Source: Nocardia sp. NBC_00403 (GTDB lineage Bacteria; Actinomycetota; Actinomycetes; Mycobacteriales; Mycobacteriaceae). Taken from it: a stretch of 64,000 nucleotides of DNA. The stretch lies in contig NZ_CP107939.1 in NCBI RefSeq assembly GCF_036046055.1, positions 4,402,001 through 4,466,000 of the forward strand. Reading direction: 5' to 3'. The position numbers and the translations under genes are program-made. Positions 9,152-17,012 of the stretch are shown in pieces. A model generated the notes under the pieces. The model was not told where the DNA came from. It worked only from the letters and a program-made list of their open reading frames with translations, and made no database searches. Position 1 is the stretch's first letter. Each line of letters begins with the position of its first letter.

Positions 9152-9375
9152 CAGCAAACACACTCGCTCGGCGACATGCCATCGCGTGTCAGGTACCCGT
9201 GCATGTGGTCGGCGGATGCGTTCCGGGGTGGACCACCATCAACGACCAAGGTCGCGAACTGTGCTCTCGCGAGTACGACGCCGGCTGATAGCCCAGCAGC
9301 CCCACCACCGATAATGATTGTGTCCCAAAACACCTCTGACACTGAGTTGTTCGTTGTATCCGTTGTTGCGTCCAT
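9151..9375 (-). pseudogene. Truncated thioredoxin-reductase-like flavoprotein (N terminus only)
   Basis: A 74-codon frame with an excellent ribosome binding site (GGAGGTGAT, about seven bases before the ATG). It encodes only the FAD-binding start of a TrxB-like oxidoreductase: DTIIIGGGAAGLSAG, LVVDGGPPRN and HMHGYLTRDG. Intact family members run to about 300 residues; here the frame stops after SPSECVC, exactly at the exporter start. The remaining NAD(P) and CxxC-type domains are absent. Full-length genes of this family commonly sit divergent from XRE-cupin regulators, as here. It may now serve only as a translated leader for the exporter. Confidence 0.75.
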
Positions 9376-9437
9376 TTGGATCACCTCCGAACCGGAGCAT
9401 CAGGGGTGTCACCCGAAACCAACAAACACTGTTGCTG

Positions 9438-9476
9438 AATCCGGGACACATTGATCGAAATCCGGGACACATTGAT
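9438..9476. repeat. Two 18-bp direct repeats, 21-bp period, candidate operator
   Basis: AATCCGGGACACATTGAT occurs at 9438-9455 and 9459-9476 without mismatch. The 21-base period equals two helical turns. The repeats lie in the 113-base divergent region between the oxidoreductase remnant and the XRE-cupin regulator, ending 12 bases before the regulator ATG, where an autoregulatory site would be expected. A solo insertion-sequence end is an alternative. Confidence 0.6.
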
Positions 9477-9488
9477 TGACTGGATCTC

Positions 9489-10073
9489 ATGGAAGAGCAA
9501 CCGAGTGTCGATGCCGTGATCGAGCAGATTGCTCCCCGGTTGCGGCGCGCCCGCGAGAAGAAGGGCGTCAGTCTGTCCGACCTCGCCCGCGCTACTGGCA
9601 TCTCGACCAGCACCCTGTCCCGACTGGGATCAGCTCAGCGCAAGCCCAGCCTCGAACTCCTCTTGCCGATCACCGCTGCCCTCGGCATCCCACTCGATGA
9701 GATCGCCACAGCACCCCGGATCCTCGACCCTCGCGTGCCGCAGCATCCCACCAGAAAAGACGGCCGAGTGCTGATTCCACTGTCGCGTCAACAGGGGGAA
9801 CCACGTGCATACAAGATGACCATCCCCGCACACGACCAGGAACCCCACCTGCGGACCCACGCAGGCTACGAGTGGCTCTACGTGCTCCGCGGACAACTCC
9901 GCGCCAAACTCGGCGACCACGACTTCATCATGGGCGGCGGCGAAGCCTCCGAGTTCGAATGCCAGGTTCCACACTGGTTCGGCGCCGCCGGACGCGGCAG
10001 CGTCGAAGTCCTCAGCCTCTTCGGAAAGCACGGCGAACGCATCCACGTCCGCACCCGCGCCCAAAAACGCTGA
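9489..10073 (+). CDS. XRE-family transcriptional regulator with cupin domain
   Basis: A 194-residue repressor-type protein. The helix-turn-helix spans about residues 15-60 (SLSDLARATGISTSTLSRL, then AQRKPSLELLLPI), followed by a C-terminal cupin (about 105-185; EPHLRTHAGYEWLYVLRG and the closing ECQVPHWFGA). XRE-cupin regulators sense small ligands and often control the adjacent oxidoreductase or exporter gene. It is divergent from the TrxB-like remnant and exporter, so it most likely controls them and itself through the intervening repeats. The usual ESGQRKP segment reads GSAQRKP here, a change at the edge of the recognition region. Confidence 0.86.
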   Translation: MEEQPSVDAVIEQIAPRLRRAREKKGVSLSDLARATGISTSTLSRLGSAQRKPSLELLLPITAALGIPLDEIATAPRILDPRVPQHPTRKDGRVLIPLSRQQGEPRAYKMTIPAHDQEPHLRTHAGYEWLYVLRGQLRAKLGDHDFIMGGGEASEFECQVPHWFGAAGRGSVEVLSLFGKHGERIHVRTRAQKR

Positions 10074-10129
10074 GATGTCATGCCTTCCCGCCGGATGTCA
10101 TGGTTGCGTCGCGGGGCGAGCTCGTCGTC

Positions 10130-10159
10130 GCTGCTGTGGGCAGATCTGCTCACGGCAGC
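10130..10159. promoter_or_regulatory. 30-bp imperfect dyad upstream of clpP pair
   Basis: The left arm GCTGCTGTGGGCAGA (10130-10144) and right arm TCTGCTCACGGCAGC (10145-10159) match at 13 of 15 positions when folded, with a perfect GCAGATCTGC core. It ends 41 bases before the first clpP start. Given the PopR/ClgR-like regulator next to the pair, this is the natural candidate for its binding site. Confidence 0.5.
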
Positions 10160-10200
10160 GCGAGCCGCTTTTCGGGCTGTCGGTGCGGCACGGTGGACGT

Positions 10201-10809
10201 ATGGCTCACGACGACAACAACACTCGAATGTTCAGCTGGCGAGCTCGCGAGCAACTGCTCAGCCGCCGCATACTCGTGCTCGACGGTCCGCTCGACGACG
10301 ACAACGGGACGTTGCTGATGACACAGCTGCTCACGCTCGCCGCGGAGGACCCGGAGGCAGGTATTTCGCTGTGGATTCATTCTCCCGGCGGCTCGGTGCC
10401 CACGATGCTCGCGATCCGTGACGTCATGCGGCTCGTGCCATGCGAGGTTTCCACGCTCGCACTCGGATTGGCATGCAGTGCAGGGCAATTCCTGTTGTCC
10501 TCCGGCAGCAGAGGGCATCGTTTCGCCTTGCCGCGCGCCAGGGTGCTCATGCATCAGGGCTCGGCCGGCATCGGTGGCAGCGCGGTCGACGTCGAGGTCC
10601 AGGCCGAAGACCTGCGGTACACGGTGGACACCGTGCTCGGCATCATCGCTGAGGACACCAGGCAGCCCTTCGACCGGATCTACGAGGATTCGCTGCACGA
10701 CCGCTGGTTCACCGCGACACAGGCCAAGGAGTACGGCTTCATCGACCACATTGTCGACTCGTTCGGGCAGATCGTGCCCCAACGCCAGCGGATCGGAATA
10801 TCGGCATGA
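10201..10809 (+). CDS. clpP: ClpP-family serine protease subunit, catalytic triad present
   Basis: A 202-residue ClpP. The nucleophile serine is in GLACSAGQFLL, the histidine in VLMHQG, and the aspartate in HDRWFTA, so the triad is complete, though the surroundings differ from the housekeeping consensus (GQAAS, HQP). Start was placed at the ATG preceded by GGTGG; the frame extends upstream but that part is Cys/Arg-rich and includes the dyad. It would form part of a Clp proteolytic chamber fed by a Clp ATPase. It overlaps the next clpP by ATGA, and the gene order with a PopR-like regulator resembles the Streptomyces clpP3-clpP4-popR locus. Confidence 0.85.
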   Translation: MAHDDNNTRMFSWRAREQLLSRRILVLDGPLDDDNGTLLMTQLLTLAAEDPEAGISLWIHSPGGSVPTMLAIRDVMRLVPCEVSTLALGLACSAGQFLLSSGSRGHRFALPRARVLMHQGSAGIGGSAVDVEVQAEDLRYTVDTVLGIIAEDTRQPFDRIYEDSLHDRWFTATQAKEYGFIDHIVDSFGQIVPQRQRIGISA

Positions 10810-11399
10810 CCAGCTACACGATTCCCAATGTCATCGCGCAGCATCCGCGCGGCGGTGAGCGGATCACCGACATCTACTCGCACCTGCTCGCCGAGCGGAT
10901 CGTCTACCTCGGCACGCCGATCGACTCGGGTGTGGCGAATGCGCTGATCGCACAGCTGCTGCATCTGGATTCGGAGGCACCTGAGCAGGAGATCAACCTG
11001 TACATCAACTGCGAGGGCGGCGACCTGTCTGCGATGCTCGCGGTGTACGACACCATGCAGCACATCGGCGCACCGGTGCAGACCACCTGCGTCGGTCAGG
11101 CCATCGCCGTCGGTGCGGTGTTGCTGGCGGGCGGGGCGCCCGGTCGCCGCGCCATGCTTCCGCATGCCCGAGTGGTATTGCACCAGCCCGCCTCGCGCGG
11201 ACAGGGCGCGATTCCCGACCTGATCTTGCAGGCCGACGAGCTCGTGCGGATGCGCGCGGAGATCGAGTCCATCCTGTCCAAGCACACCGGACAGCCGCCG
11301 GAACGGCTGCGGCACGACACCGACCGCGATCGAGTTTTCACCGCGCAGGCCGCCGTCGACTACGGTCTCGTCGACCGCCTGCTGGAAGCGCGCTCCTGA
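10806..11399 (+). CDS. ClpP-family subunit lacking the catalytic serine
   Basis: A 197-residue ClpP homologue with the full fold: IYLGTPID-type N terminus, INCEGGDLSAMLAVYDTM, VVLHQPASRG and DTDRDRVFTAQAAVDYGLVD. Its histidine and aspartate are in place, but the nucleophile region reads GQAIAVGAVLL where active enzymes read GQAASxGA, so serine is replaced by alanine. It is probably proteolytically dead and may form a mixed heptamer or tetradecamer with the coupled upstream ClpP, as catalytically inactive ClpR-type subunits do. The start overlaps the upstream stop (ATGA), implying matched synthesis. Confidence 0.86.
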   Translation: MTSYTIPNVIAQHPRGGERITDIYSHLLAERIVYLGTPIDSGVANALIAQLLHLDSEAPEQEINLYINCEGGDLSAMLAVYDTMQHIGAPVQTTCVGQAIAVGAVLLAGGAPGRRAMLPHARVVLHQPASRGQGAIPDLILQADELVRMRAEIESILSKHTGQPPERLRHDTDRDRVFTAQAAVDYGLVDRLLEARS

Positions 11400-11445
11400 C
11401 TCGGCGGCGCTGAATTGCCCTGCGACACCAGATGATCAGGAGTGG

Positions 11446-11832
11446 CTAGGCCGCGAGCGCCAGCATTGTCGGCGCGGTGCCCGACTGCGGTGTGGACCGG
11501 GGGAGAAGGGTGAGCCGGCGATGAGCGCGCAGTTCGTCGGCCACCTGCTCGGTCAGTCCCCCGAGGGTGGTGCCGAGAGCCCCGGCCAGCGCGGCGATCA
11601 TCTCGCTCGAGGGTTCCTTGCGACCACGCTCCACCTCGGACAGGTATTGCGGTGAGACGCCGGCACGTCCTGCCGTTTCGGCGATGGTGTCGCGCTGGTC
11701 CTGTCGAAGCGTGCGTAACTGTTGTCCGAGCACTTCACGCCACAGCGGCTCCCGTTCGGACTGCTGCTCCGGTCGTCGACGCTGCTCGTCGCGTCCACCG
11801 GGGATCGAGTGCAGTCTCGGATGCTCGGTCAT
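11446..11832 (-). CDS. popR: PopR/ClgR-like XRE regulator with LAA C terminus
   Basis: A 128-residue regulator with a single helix-turn-helix at about residues 45-80 (TIAETAGRAGVSPQYLSEVERGRKEPS is split across helices 2-3), the form seen in PopR and ClgR activators of clp genes. The protein ends MLALAA. In Streptomyces lividans PopR activates clpP3-clpP4 and is itself degraded by ClpP1P2 through terminal alanines; the LAA end here suggests the same loop. It converges on the clpP pair with 46 bases between. The symbol is by analogy of position and sequence features; ClgR is the main alternative. Confidence 0.72.
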   Translation of the reverse strand: MTEHPRLHSIPGGRDEQRRRPEQQSEREPLWREVLGQQLRTLRQDQRDTIAETAGRAGVSPQYLSEVERGRKEPSSEMIAALAGALGTTLGGLTEQVADELRAHRRLTLLPRSTPQSGTAPTMLALAA

Positions 11833-12049
11833 AGTCAGAGCGTAAGGCCACCTCGGCCCAGCGTGCCTAGTTATTACGCTCTGGGCGTACGAACTCTGTC
11901 GACGATGTTCGGCCCACTGCCACGACCGCTGTCGGGTCAGGTCAATCGGTCGGCCACGGTGCCGAGGCCCCGCCGATCCATCCAGCTCGGCTGATCCACC
12001 TCGGCCGGGAATTGAGCAGGCTGGGGCGATGACATCGTTCGGCTACGTA

Positions 12050-13363
12050 TCAGCCCGGGCCGTCGGCATATTCGGCGATCTGCTCCATCACTTCCTGAAA
12101 TTCCGCCGAGACGTGCAGTTCGAGCTCGTCACCGGACTCGCGAACCTCGGCAGCGAGTTCGATGATGCCGTCGTTCCACCAATAGACCGACGGGCTCACG
12201 GGGGAAGGCCGCTCGGCGTGCGTCACCATCGCCATTTTCGCCAGCGTGCCCACGGTGACATAGGCGTCCGTGCCATTGAGCGGGTGAATAAAGACCGTGC
12301 CCTCGCACGGGACCACGAATGCCGCACCCCAGTGTCCGACCACTGGATACGCGCCGAGCCAGCGCACATGTGCGCTGGCATAGTCGCCCGAGCCATAGAG
12401 GCCGAAGATCCGCTCGCCGTCTTCGTCTTCGAGATCTTCGACTGTGAGAAGTCCGTCGTCGTGGGTATTGTCCTCCGCGAGCTCGAACAGGTCCTGTTCC
12501 TGAATCTGCCAGTGGGACAGGCGGTCATAGGTGACCGCGACGATCGTATTGACCTGATCGATCACCACCCGCTGCGCGAGTCCGGGAGCAAGGGTTCGTG
12601 CCACGACCGGGATGCCGACGTCCGCCATATCCTCCGGGTACATCCGTGCCCGCAGTAATGGTCGTATCCGTTCGAAGTCGTCCAGGTCGAGCGGGTCCGT
12701 CGCCGCGACGTCCAGCTCGGCGAACATCGTGCTCAGATGATCCGCCACCAAGGCGGGCCACTGGTCCTGCGGCTCCGCGGCGATCTTCCGGCGCAGATTG
12801 TCCAACGGCAGCACCCAGTCGGACGCCCCGTCTCCGGACAACAGCAATTCGTCGGATTCGATTGTGCAGGAATAGCCGCGGTTCTGCACGATCGTCTCGA
12901 CCAACGTGAGCAGCAGATCTGCGGAGTCGGCGCCATGCCCGGCCTCGATGCGCGACCACAGCCGGGTGAACTGGTTGCCGTCGCGGACGCGGACGGCTTT
13001 GGTGATGTATTCCATGGGAGCCAGTTGCGCAGCGTCCGCTTCGAGTGCGACACACGGCGTGCCCGCGTATTTCCCCTGCCCCCAGAGCCACTCGCCGCCA
13101 CCTGCTCGCAACAGCGTCTCGCCGAGGTACCCGACGGCGGCCTTGACGACGGGTAGGGCAGAGGGTTCCTTCATGACGGCCGGATCCGGCAGTGCCGCAA
13201 GGACGAACTGTTCCAATTCGGCCAACGACTCCGGCGAGTAGTCGGCGAAGAACCCAGCCGAATAGGTGGCGAACACATCCGCAACCAACGGCGCGAGCTG
13301 CCGCCGCCAGGCCGCCACCCGCTCTTCATCGGTCTCGGCAGGTACGTCGATCCAGAAGCTCAC
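12050..13363 (-). CDS. Hypothetical protein, 437 residues
   Basis: I do not recognise a named domain. The protein is acidic, soluble and without signal peptide or membrane segments. The N-terminal half has regular helices (residues 1-110), and the C-terminal third contains aromatic-rich beta segments (GAYPVVGHWGAAFVVP, SVYWWNDG) and ends in a helix. The overall look is of a two-domain cytosolic protein, not an enzyme with visible catalytic motifs. It uses a GTG start. It lies between the popR-like gene and gnd, all on the minus strand but separated by more than 200 bases on each side, so it is probably monocistronic. Confidence 0.7.
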   Translation of the reverse strand: MSFWIDVPAETDEERVAAWRRQLAPLVADVFATYSAGFFADYSPESLAELEQFVLAALPDPAVMKEPSALPVVKAAVGYLGETLLRAGGGEWLWGQGKYAGTPCVALEADAAQLAPMEYITKAVRVRDGNQFTRLWSRIEAGHGADSADLLLTLVETIVQNRGYSCTIESDELLLSGDGASDWVLPLDNLRRKIAAEPQDQWPALVADHLSTMFAELDVAATDPLDLDDFERIRPLLRARMYPEDMADVGIPVVARTLAPGLAQRVVIDQVNTIVAVTYDRLSHWQIQEQDLFELAEDNTHDDGLLTVEDLEDEDGERIFGLYGSGDYASAHVRWLGAYPVVGHWGAAFVVPCEGTVFIHPLNGTDAYVTVGTLAKMAMVTHAERPSPVSPSVYWWNDGIIELAAEVRESGDELELHVSAEFQEVMEQIAEYADGPG

Positions 13364-13592
13364 ATCACCACTCCGCTAGGCAAGGCAACACGAGATCCCG
13401 CGCGCCGCACCGTTTTCTACAGCCTCGGCGCGAGGTGAGCAACCGTCGGGCTTGCCAAGGCTGGGATCCACAGCGGCCGGCTGGTTCGACGCGAGGCAGG
13501 CGCCGACACTCTCGGCTGAGGTCTTGCGCCACAGCATGACCGGCGTGGGCGGCAACCGCACGCCGGTCGTGGCTGTCGATATCGGCTTGGTG

Positions 13593-15038
13593 TCAGTCGG
13601 CCGAGACTTCGCTGCGGTCACCGCTCCAGAGGGTGTGGAACTTGCCTTCGGCGTCGATGCGCTCGTAGGTGTGTGCACCGAAGAAGTCGCGCTGGCCCTG
13701 GGTGAGTGCGGCCGGGAGACGCTCGGCCCGCAGGGCGTCGTAGTACGACAGCGACGAGGCGAATGCAGGCACCGGAATGCCGAGCAGGGTTGCGGTGGAG
13801 ACCACGCGCCGCCAGCTGTCGATGGCCGTTTCGATTGCTTCGCGGAAGTACGGAGCGAGGATCAGGCTCGGCAGGGCGGGGTTCTCGTCGTAGGCCTCCT
13901 TGATCCGGTTCAGGAAGCGGGCCCGGATGATGCAGCCGCCACGCCAGATCGTGGCCAGGTCGCCGGGGTGCAGGTCCCAGTTGTATTCCACACTGCCTGC
14001 GGCGATCTGATCGAAGCCCTGCGCATAGGCGACGACCTTCGACGCATAGAGCGCCTGCCGGATGTCTTCGGTGAATTGCGCTACGTCGGTCGGCTTATCG
14101 GCCAGCTTGCCGGAGGCGAGGCCGACCGCGGCTTTGCGCTGGGCCCTGGACCCGGACAGCGCCCGCGCGAACACCGCTTCAGCGATACCGGTCACCGGAA
14201 TCCCGAGATCGAGCGCAGCCTTCACCGTCCAGCGGCCGGTGCCCTTCTGCTCAGCGGCGTCGACGATGACATCGACCAGCGGCTTGCCCGTCTTCGCGTC
14301 GACCTGTTCGAGCACCTCGGCGGTGATCTCGACGAGATAGCTCTCCAGATCGCCGGAGTTCCATTGGGTGAACACCTCGGCGATCTGCTTGGCGCCGAAG
14401 CCGAGTGCATCGCGGAACAGGTGGTAGGCCTCGCCGATCAGCTGCATGTCGGCGTACTCGATGCCGTTGTGGACCATCTTGACGAAGTGCCCCGAGCCGT
14501 CGGGCCCGATGTGGGTGCAGCAGGGCGTGCCGTCGACCTGCGCCGCAATCGATTCCAGCAGCGGGCCGAGCGAGTCGTAGGACTCCTTCGGGCCGCCGGG
14601 CATGATCGAGGGACCGTTGAGCGCGCCCTCTTCGCCGCCGGAGATGCCCGCGCCGACGAAGTTCAGTCCACGTTCCTTCATGGCCGCTTCACGGCGAATG
14701 GTGTCGGTGTAGAGCGCATTGCCGCCGTCGATGATGATGTCGCCCGGCTCCATGGCCGCCGCGAGCTCCTCGATGACGGCGTCCGTCGGATCGCCCGCCT
14801 TGACCATGATCAGCACCCGGCGCGGCTTCTCCAGCGCCGCGACGAATTCCTCGATGGTCTCGGTGCGCACGAAGTCGCCGTCGTCGCCGTGCGCCTCGAG
14901 CAGGGCGTCGGTCTTGGCCACGCTGCGGTTGTGCAGCGCCACTGTGTAGCCGTGCTTGGCGAAGTTTCGGGCGATGTTGCTGCCCATGACTGCCAGGCCG
15001 GTAACCCCGATCTGTGCGCGCGCTGTAGAGGTCGCCAT
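13593..15038 (-). CDS. gnd: 6-phosphogluconate dehydrogenase, NADP-dependent
   Basis: A 481-residue enzyme of the decarboxylating 6-phosphogluconate dehydrogenase family, oxidising 6-phosphogluconate to ribulose 5-phosphate in the pentose phosphate pathway and producing NADPH. The Rossmann motif is GVTGLAVMGSNIARN, the substrate loop IIIDGGNALY, the family signature FVGAGISGGEEGA, and the catalytic region HFVKMVHNGIEY. Length matches the long (about 470-480) form. Start was placed at the ATG behind AAGAGAGCGG; an upstream in-frame extension lacks family similarity. The upstream 416 bases carry possible regulatory repeats. Confidence 0.95.
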   Translation of the reverse strand: MATSTARAQIGVTGLAVMGSNIARNFAKHGYTVALHNRSVAKTDALLEAHGDDGDFVRTETIEEFVAALEKPRRVLIMVKAGDPTDAVIEELAAAMEPGDIIIDGGNALYTDTIRREAAMKERGLNFVGAGISGGEEGALNGPSIMPGGPKESYDSLGPLLESIAAQVDGTPCCTHIGPDGSGHFVKMVHNGIEYADMQLIGEAYHLFRDALGFGAKQIAEVFTQWNSGDLESYLVEITAEVLEQVDAKTGKPLVDVIVDAAEQKGTGRWTVKAALDLGIPVTGIAEAVFARALSGSRAQRKAAVGLASGKLADKPTDVAQFTEDIRQALYASKVVAYAQGFDQIAAGSVEYNWDLHPGDLATIWRGGCIIRARFLNRIKEAYDENPALPSLILAPYFREAIETAIDSWRRVVSTATLLGIPVPAFASSLSYYDALRAERLPAALTQGQRDFFGAHTYERIDAEGKFHTLWSGDRSEVSAD

Positions 15039-15454
15039 GAATCCGCTCTCTTCGTTCGACAGGTGCAATGTGCGTGACCGCGCGAAGCTGTTCGGCCTCG
15101 ACCTTTCTACCCCTTCGGTCGCCTCGATGACGAACACACCCGCCGAGTCGATGGGTCGGGCTTATTCCAGGTGGTCGCGCCGGAGTCGATTCCCCCGACT
15201 GGTAGCTGTATGTGTGCTGTACCTAATTATCTACGTTCGTAGGTGGAGTAGTAGATCTGTAGCTATCTCTTGTCAGGCTTAGTTCGTGCAATGTACCAGC
15301 GCGGTCACTACCCGCTCACGCCTATGAGACAACACACTGCCGAACTGTTACTGGTTTTCGATTTCATAACCAGTAACCTGTTGTCAACGCTGCAGCGGAT
15401 AGTTTGCTGACGCAAGTGATGTCCACCGGTGCGGCCGTAGAATCGAGGAACGTC
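15039..15454. other. Divergent intergenic region between gnd and monooxygenase
   Basis: A 416-base gap with no supported gene. It becomes AT-rich toward its centre and holds the arms CTACG/CGTAG around TT (15231-15242) and a perfect 10-bp inverted repeat (15347-15377). It must contain the promoters of both gnd and the monooxygenase gene. Confidence 0.55.
15347..15377. promoter_or_regulatory. Perfect 10-bp inverted repeat, candidate operator
   Basis: GTTACTGGTT (15347-15356) and AACCAGTAAC (15368-15377) are exact reverse complements separated by 11 bases. The site ends 77 bases before the monooxygenase ATG. The AT-rich dyad looks like a regulator binding site more than a terminator. No regulator gene of obvious TetR or MarR type is adjacent. 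Confidence 0.5.
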
Positions 15455-16996
15455 ATGGACGAGCATCTGGATCTGAAGGTGGTGATCGTCGGCGGTGGGT
15501 TCGGCGGACTCGGCATGGGGGTCGCGCTGAAGCAGGCGGGAATCGACAGCTTCGCGATACTGGAGAAGGGCGGCGATGTCGGCGGGGTGTGGCGGGAGAA
15601 CACCTATCCCGGCTGCTCGTGCGACATTCCGTCGCACCTGTACTCGTTCTCGTTCGCGCCGTACCGCAGCGCGAGGACGCGGTACCCGGGCCAACAAGAG
15701 ATCCTGGCTTATCTTCGCGGAGTGGCCGACAGCTACGACCTGCTGCCGCACCTGCGCCTGCACACCACCGTCGCCGAAGCGTCCTATCGCGAGGACATCG
15801 CTCGGTGGGAATTGACCACCGGGACCGGACAGCGCATCGTGGCCGACCTCCTCGTCTTCGCCGTAGGCCAGTTGCATCGCCGCTATATCCCCGACATCCC
15901 GGGCCGCGCGGACTTCACCGGCGCGGCCTTCCACTCGGCGCACTGGGACCATTGCCAGGACTTGCGCGGCCGGGATGTTGCGGTGGTCGGCACCGGATCC
16001 AGCGCCGCGCAACTGCTGCCGAAGATCGCGGCCGATGCCCGCACGGTGACCGTGTATCAGCGCACTCCGCACTGGGTGTTGCCGAAACCGTCGGCCGAGT
16101 TCGGCTCGATCAGCCGCTGGGTGTTGCGGACGCCGGGCGCTCACCGGCTCTACCGGCGGGCCCTGTACTACGGCGCCGACATCGTGTTGGCCCCGATCAT
16201 GCACCGCGGCTGGTCCGCCCGGCCGGCCCAATGGGTGGCACGCACCCACTTGCGACGACACGTCAGTGATCGGGCACTACGCGCGGCCCTCACTCCCGAC
16301 TATCCGATCGGCAGCAAGCGGATCGTTTTCGACAGTCGGTTCTATTCCACCCTGGGCCGGGAGAATGTCGAGCTGGTCACCGATCCCATCGCGCGCGTCA
16401 CCCGGAACGGGATCGAAACCGGCGACGGCACGCATCGGCGCGCGGATGTCATCGTGTGGGCCACCGGTTTTCGGGCGCCGGAGTTCCTGACGCCGATGAC
16501 GGTCCGCGGACGGGGCGGTCGACTCCTGCACGAGCAATGGTCGGATGGGGCGGAGGCGTTTCTGGGGTTGGCCGTGCCCGGATACCCCAGCGCATTCCTC
16601 ATCGCCGGACCGAACTCGTTCAATCCGGCGGGCAGCAACCCCGGCATGAAGGAACACCAGATCGCCTACATCATGGCCTGTCTGAGGTGGCGCGACGCGA
16701 TCGGCGCCCCGGCGATCGAGGTGAGCGGCGACGCGATGCAGCAGTACCGGCAATGGCTGGCACAGGCCATCGCCAAAACCGTGTGGCCCGCGACCGGCAG
16801 GAGTTGGTACAAGCACGAGAACGGGCGCGTCACCAACCCATGGCCGGCCTCGGCACGAACCTTCGCACGCATGCTGCACCACCACCCCGCGGAGGCATTC
16901 GTAGCTGTCGCAACGAACGTCGATGCGACGGTGACGCCGCTACCGATCCGCCAGCACCCCCCGACCCACGACGAGGCCACACCGACGGCATCGTGA
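15455..16996 (+). CDS. Flavin-containing monooxygenase, Baeyer-Villiger type
   Basis: A 513-residue class B flavoprotein. The FAD-binding GGGFGGLGMG lies near residue 12, the Baeyer-Villiger fingerprint FTGAAFHSAHWD at about 155, and the NADPH-binding GTGSSAAQ at about 180; ATGFRAPEF is the conserved second FAD/NADP segment. Such enzymes insert oxygen next to a ketone or oxygenate N/S atoms using NADPH. Start was placed at the ATG after GAGGA six bases upstream; earlier in-frame ATGs exist. It converges on the decarboxylase gene with 16 bases between and may belong to the same biosynthetic locus, though it is on the opposite strand. Confidence 0.86.
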   Translation: MDEHLDLKVVIVGGGFGGLGMGVALKQAGIDSFAILEKGGDVGGVWRENTYPGCSCDIPSHLYSFSFAPYRSARTRYPGQQEILAYLRGVADSYDLLPHLRLHTTVAEASYREDIARWELTTGTGQRIVADLLVFAVGQLHRRYIPDIPGRADFTGAAFHSAHWDHCQDLRGRDVAVVGTGSSAAQLLPKIAADARTVTVYQRTPHWVLPKPSAEFGSISRWVLRTPGAHRLYRRALYYGADIVLAPIMHRGWSARPAQWVARTHLRRHVSDRALRAALTPDYPIGSKRIVFDSRFYSTLGRENVELVTDPIARVTRNGIETGDGTHRRADVIVWATGFRAPEFLTPMTVRGRGGRLLHEQWSDGAEAFLGLAVPGYPSAFLIAGPNSFNPAGSNPGMKEHQIAYIMACLRWRDAIGAPAIEVSGDAMQQYRQWLAQAIAKTVWPATGRSWYKHENGRVTNPWPASARTFARMLHHHPAEAFVAVATNVDATVTPLPIRQHPPTHDEATPTAS

Positions 16997-17012
16997 CCAG
17001 GACGGTCGGTGG

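Noticed and set aside
9431..9480. Direct repeats as the end of an IS21- or IS481-type element
   Set aside because: No transposase, no target duplication and no second end in the window; operator reading preferred, though not excluded.
10075..10200. Upstream extension of the first clpP gene
   Set aside because: Cys/Arg-rich and unlike any ClpP N terminus; it overlaps the dyad, so the internal ATG at 10201 is preferred.
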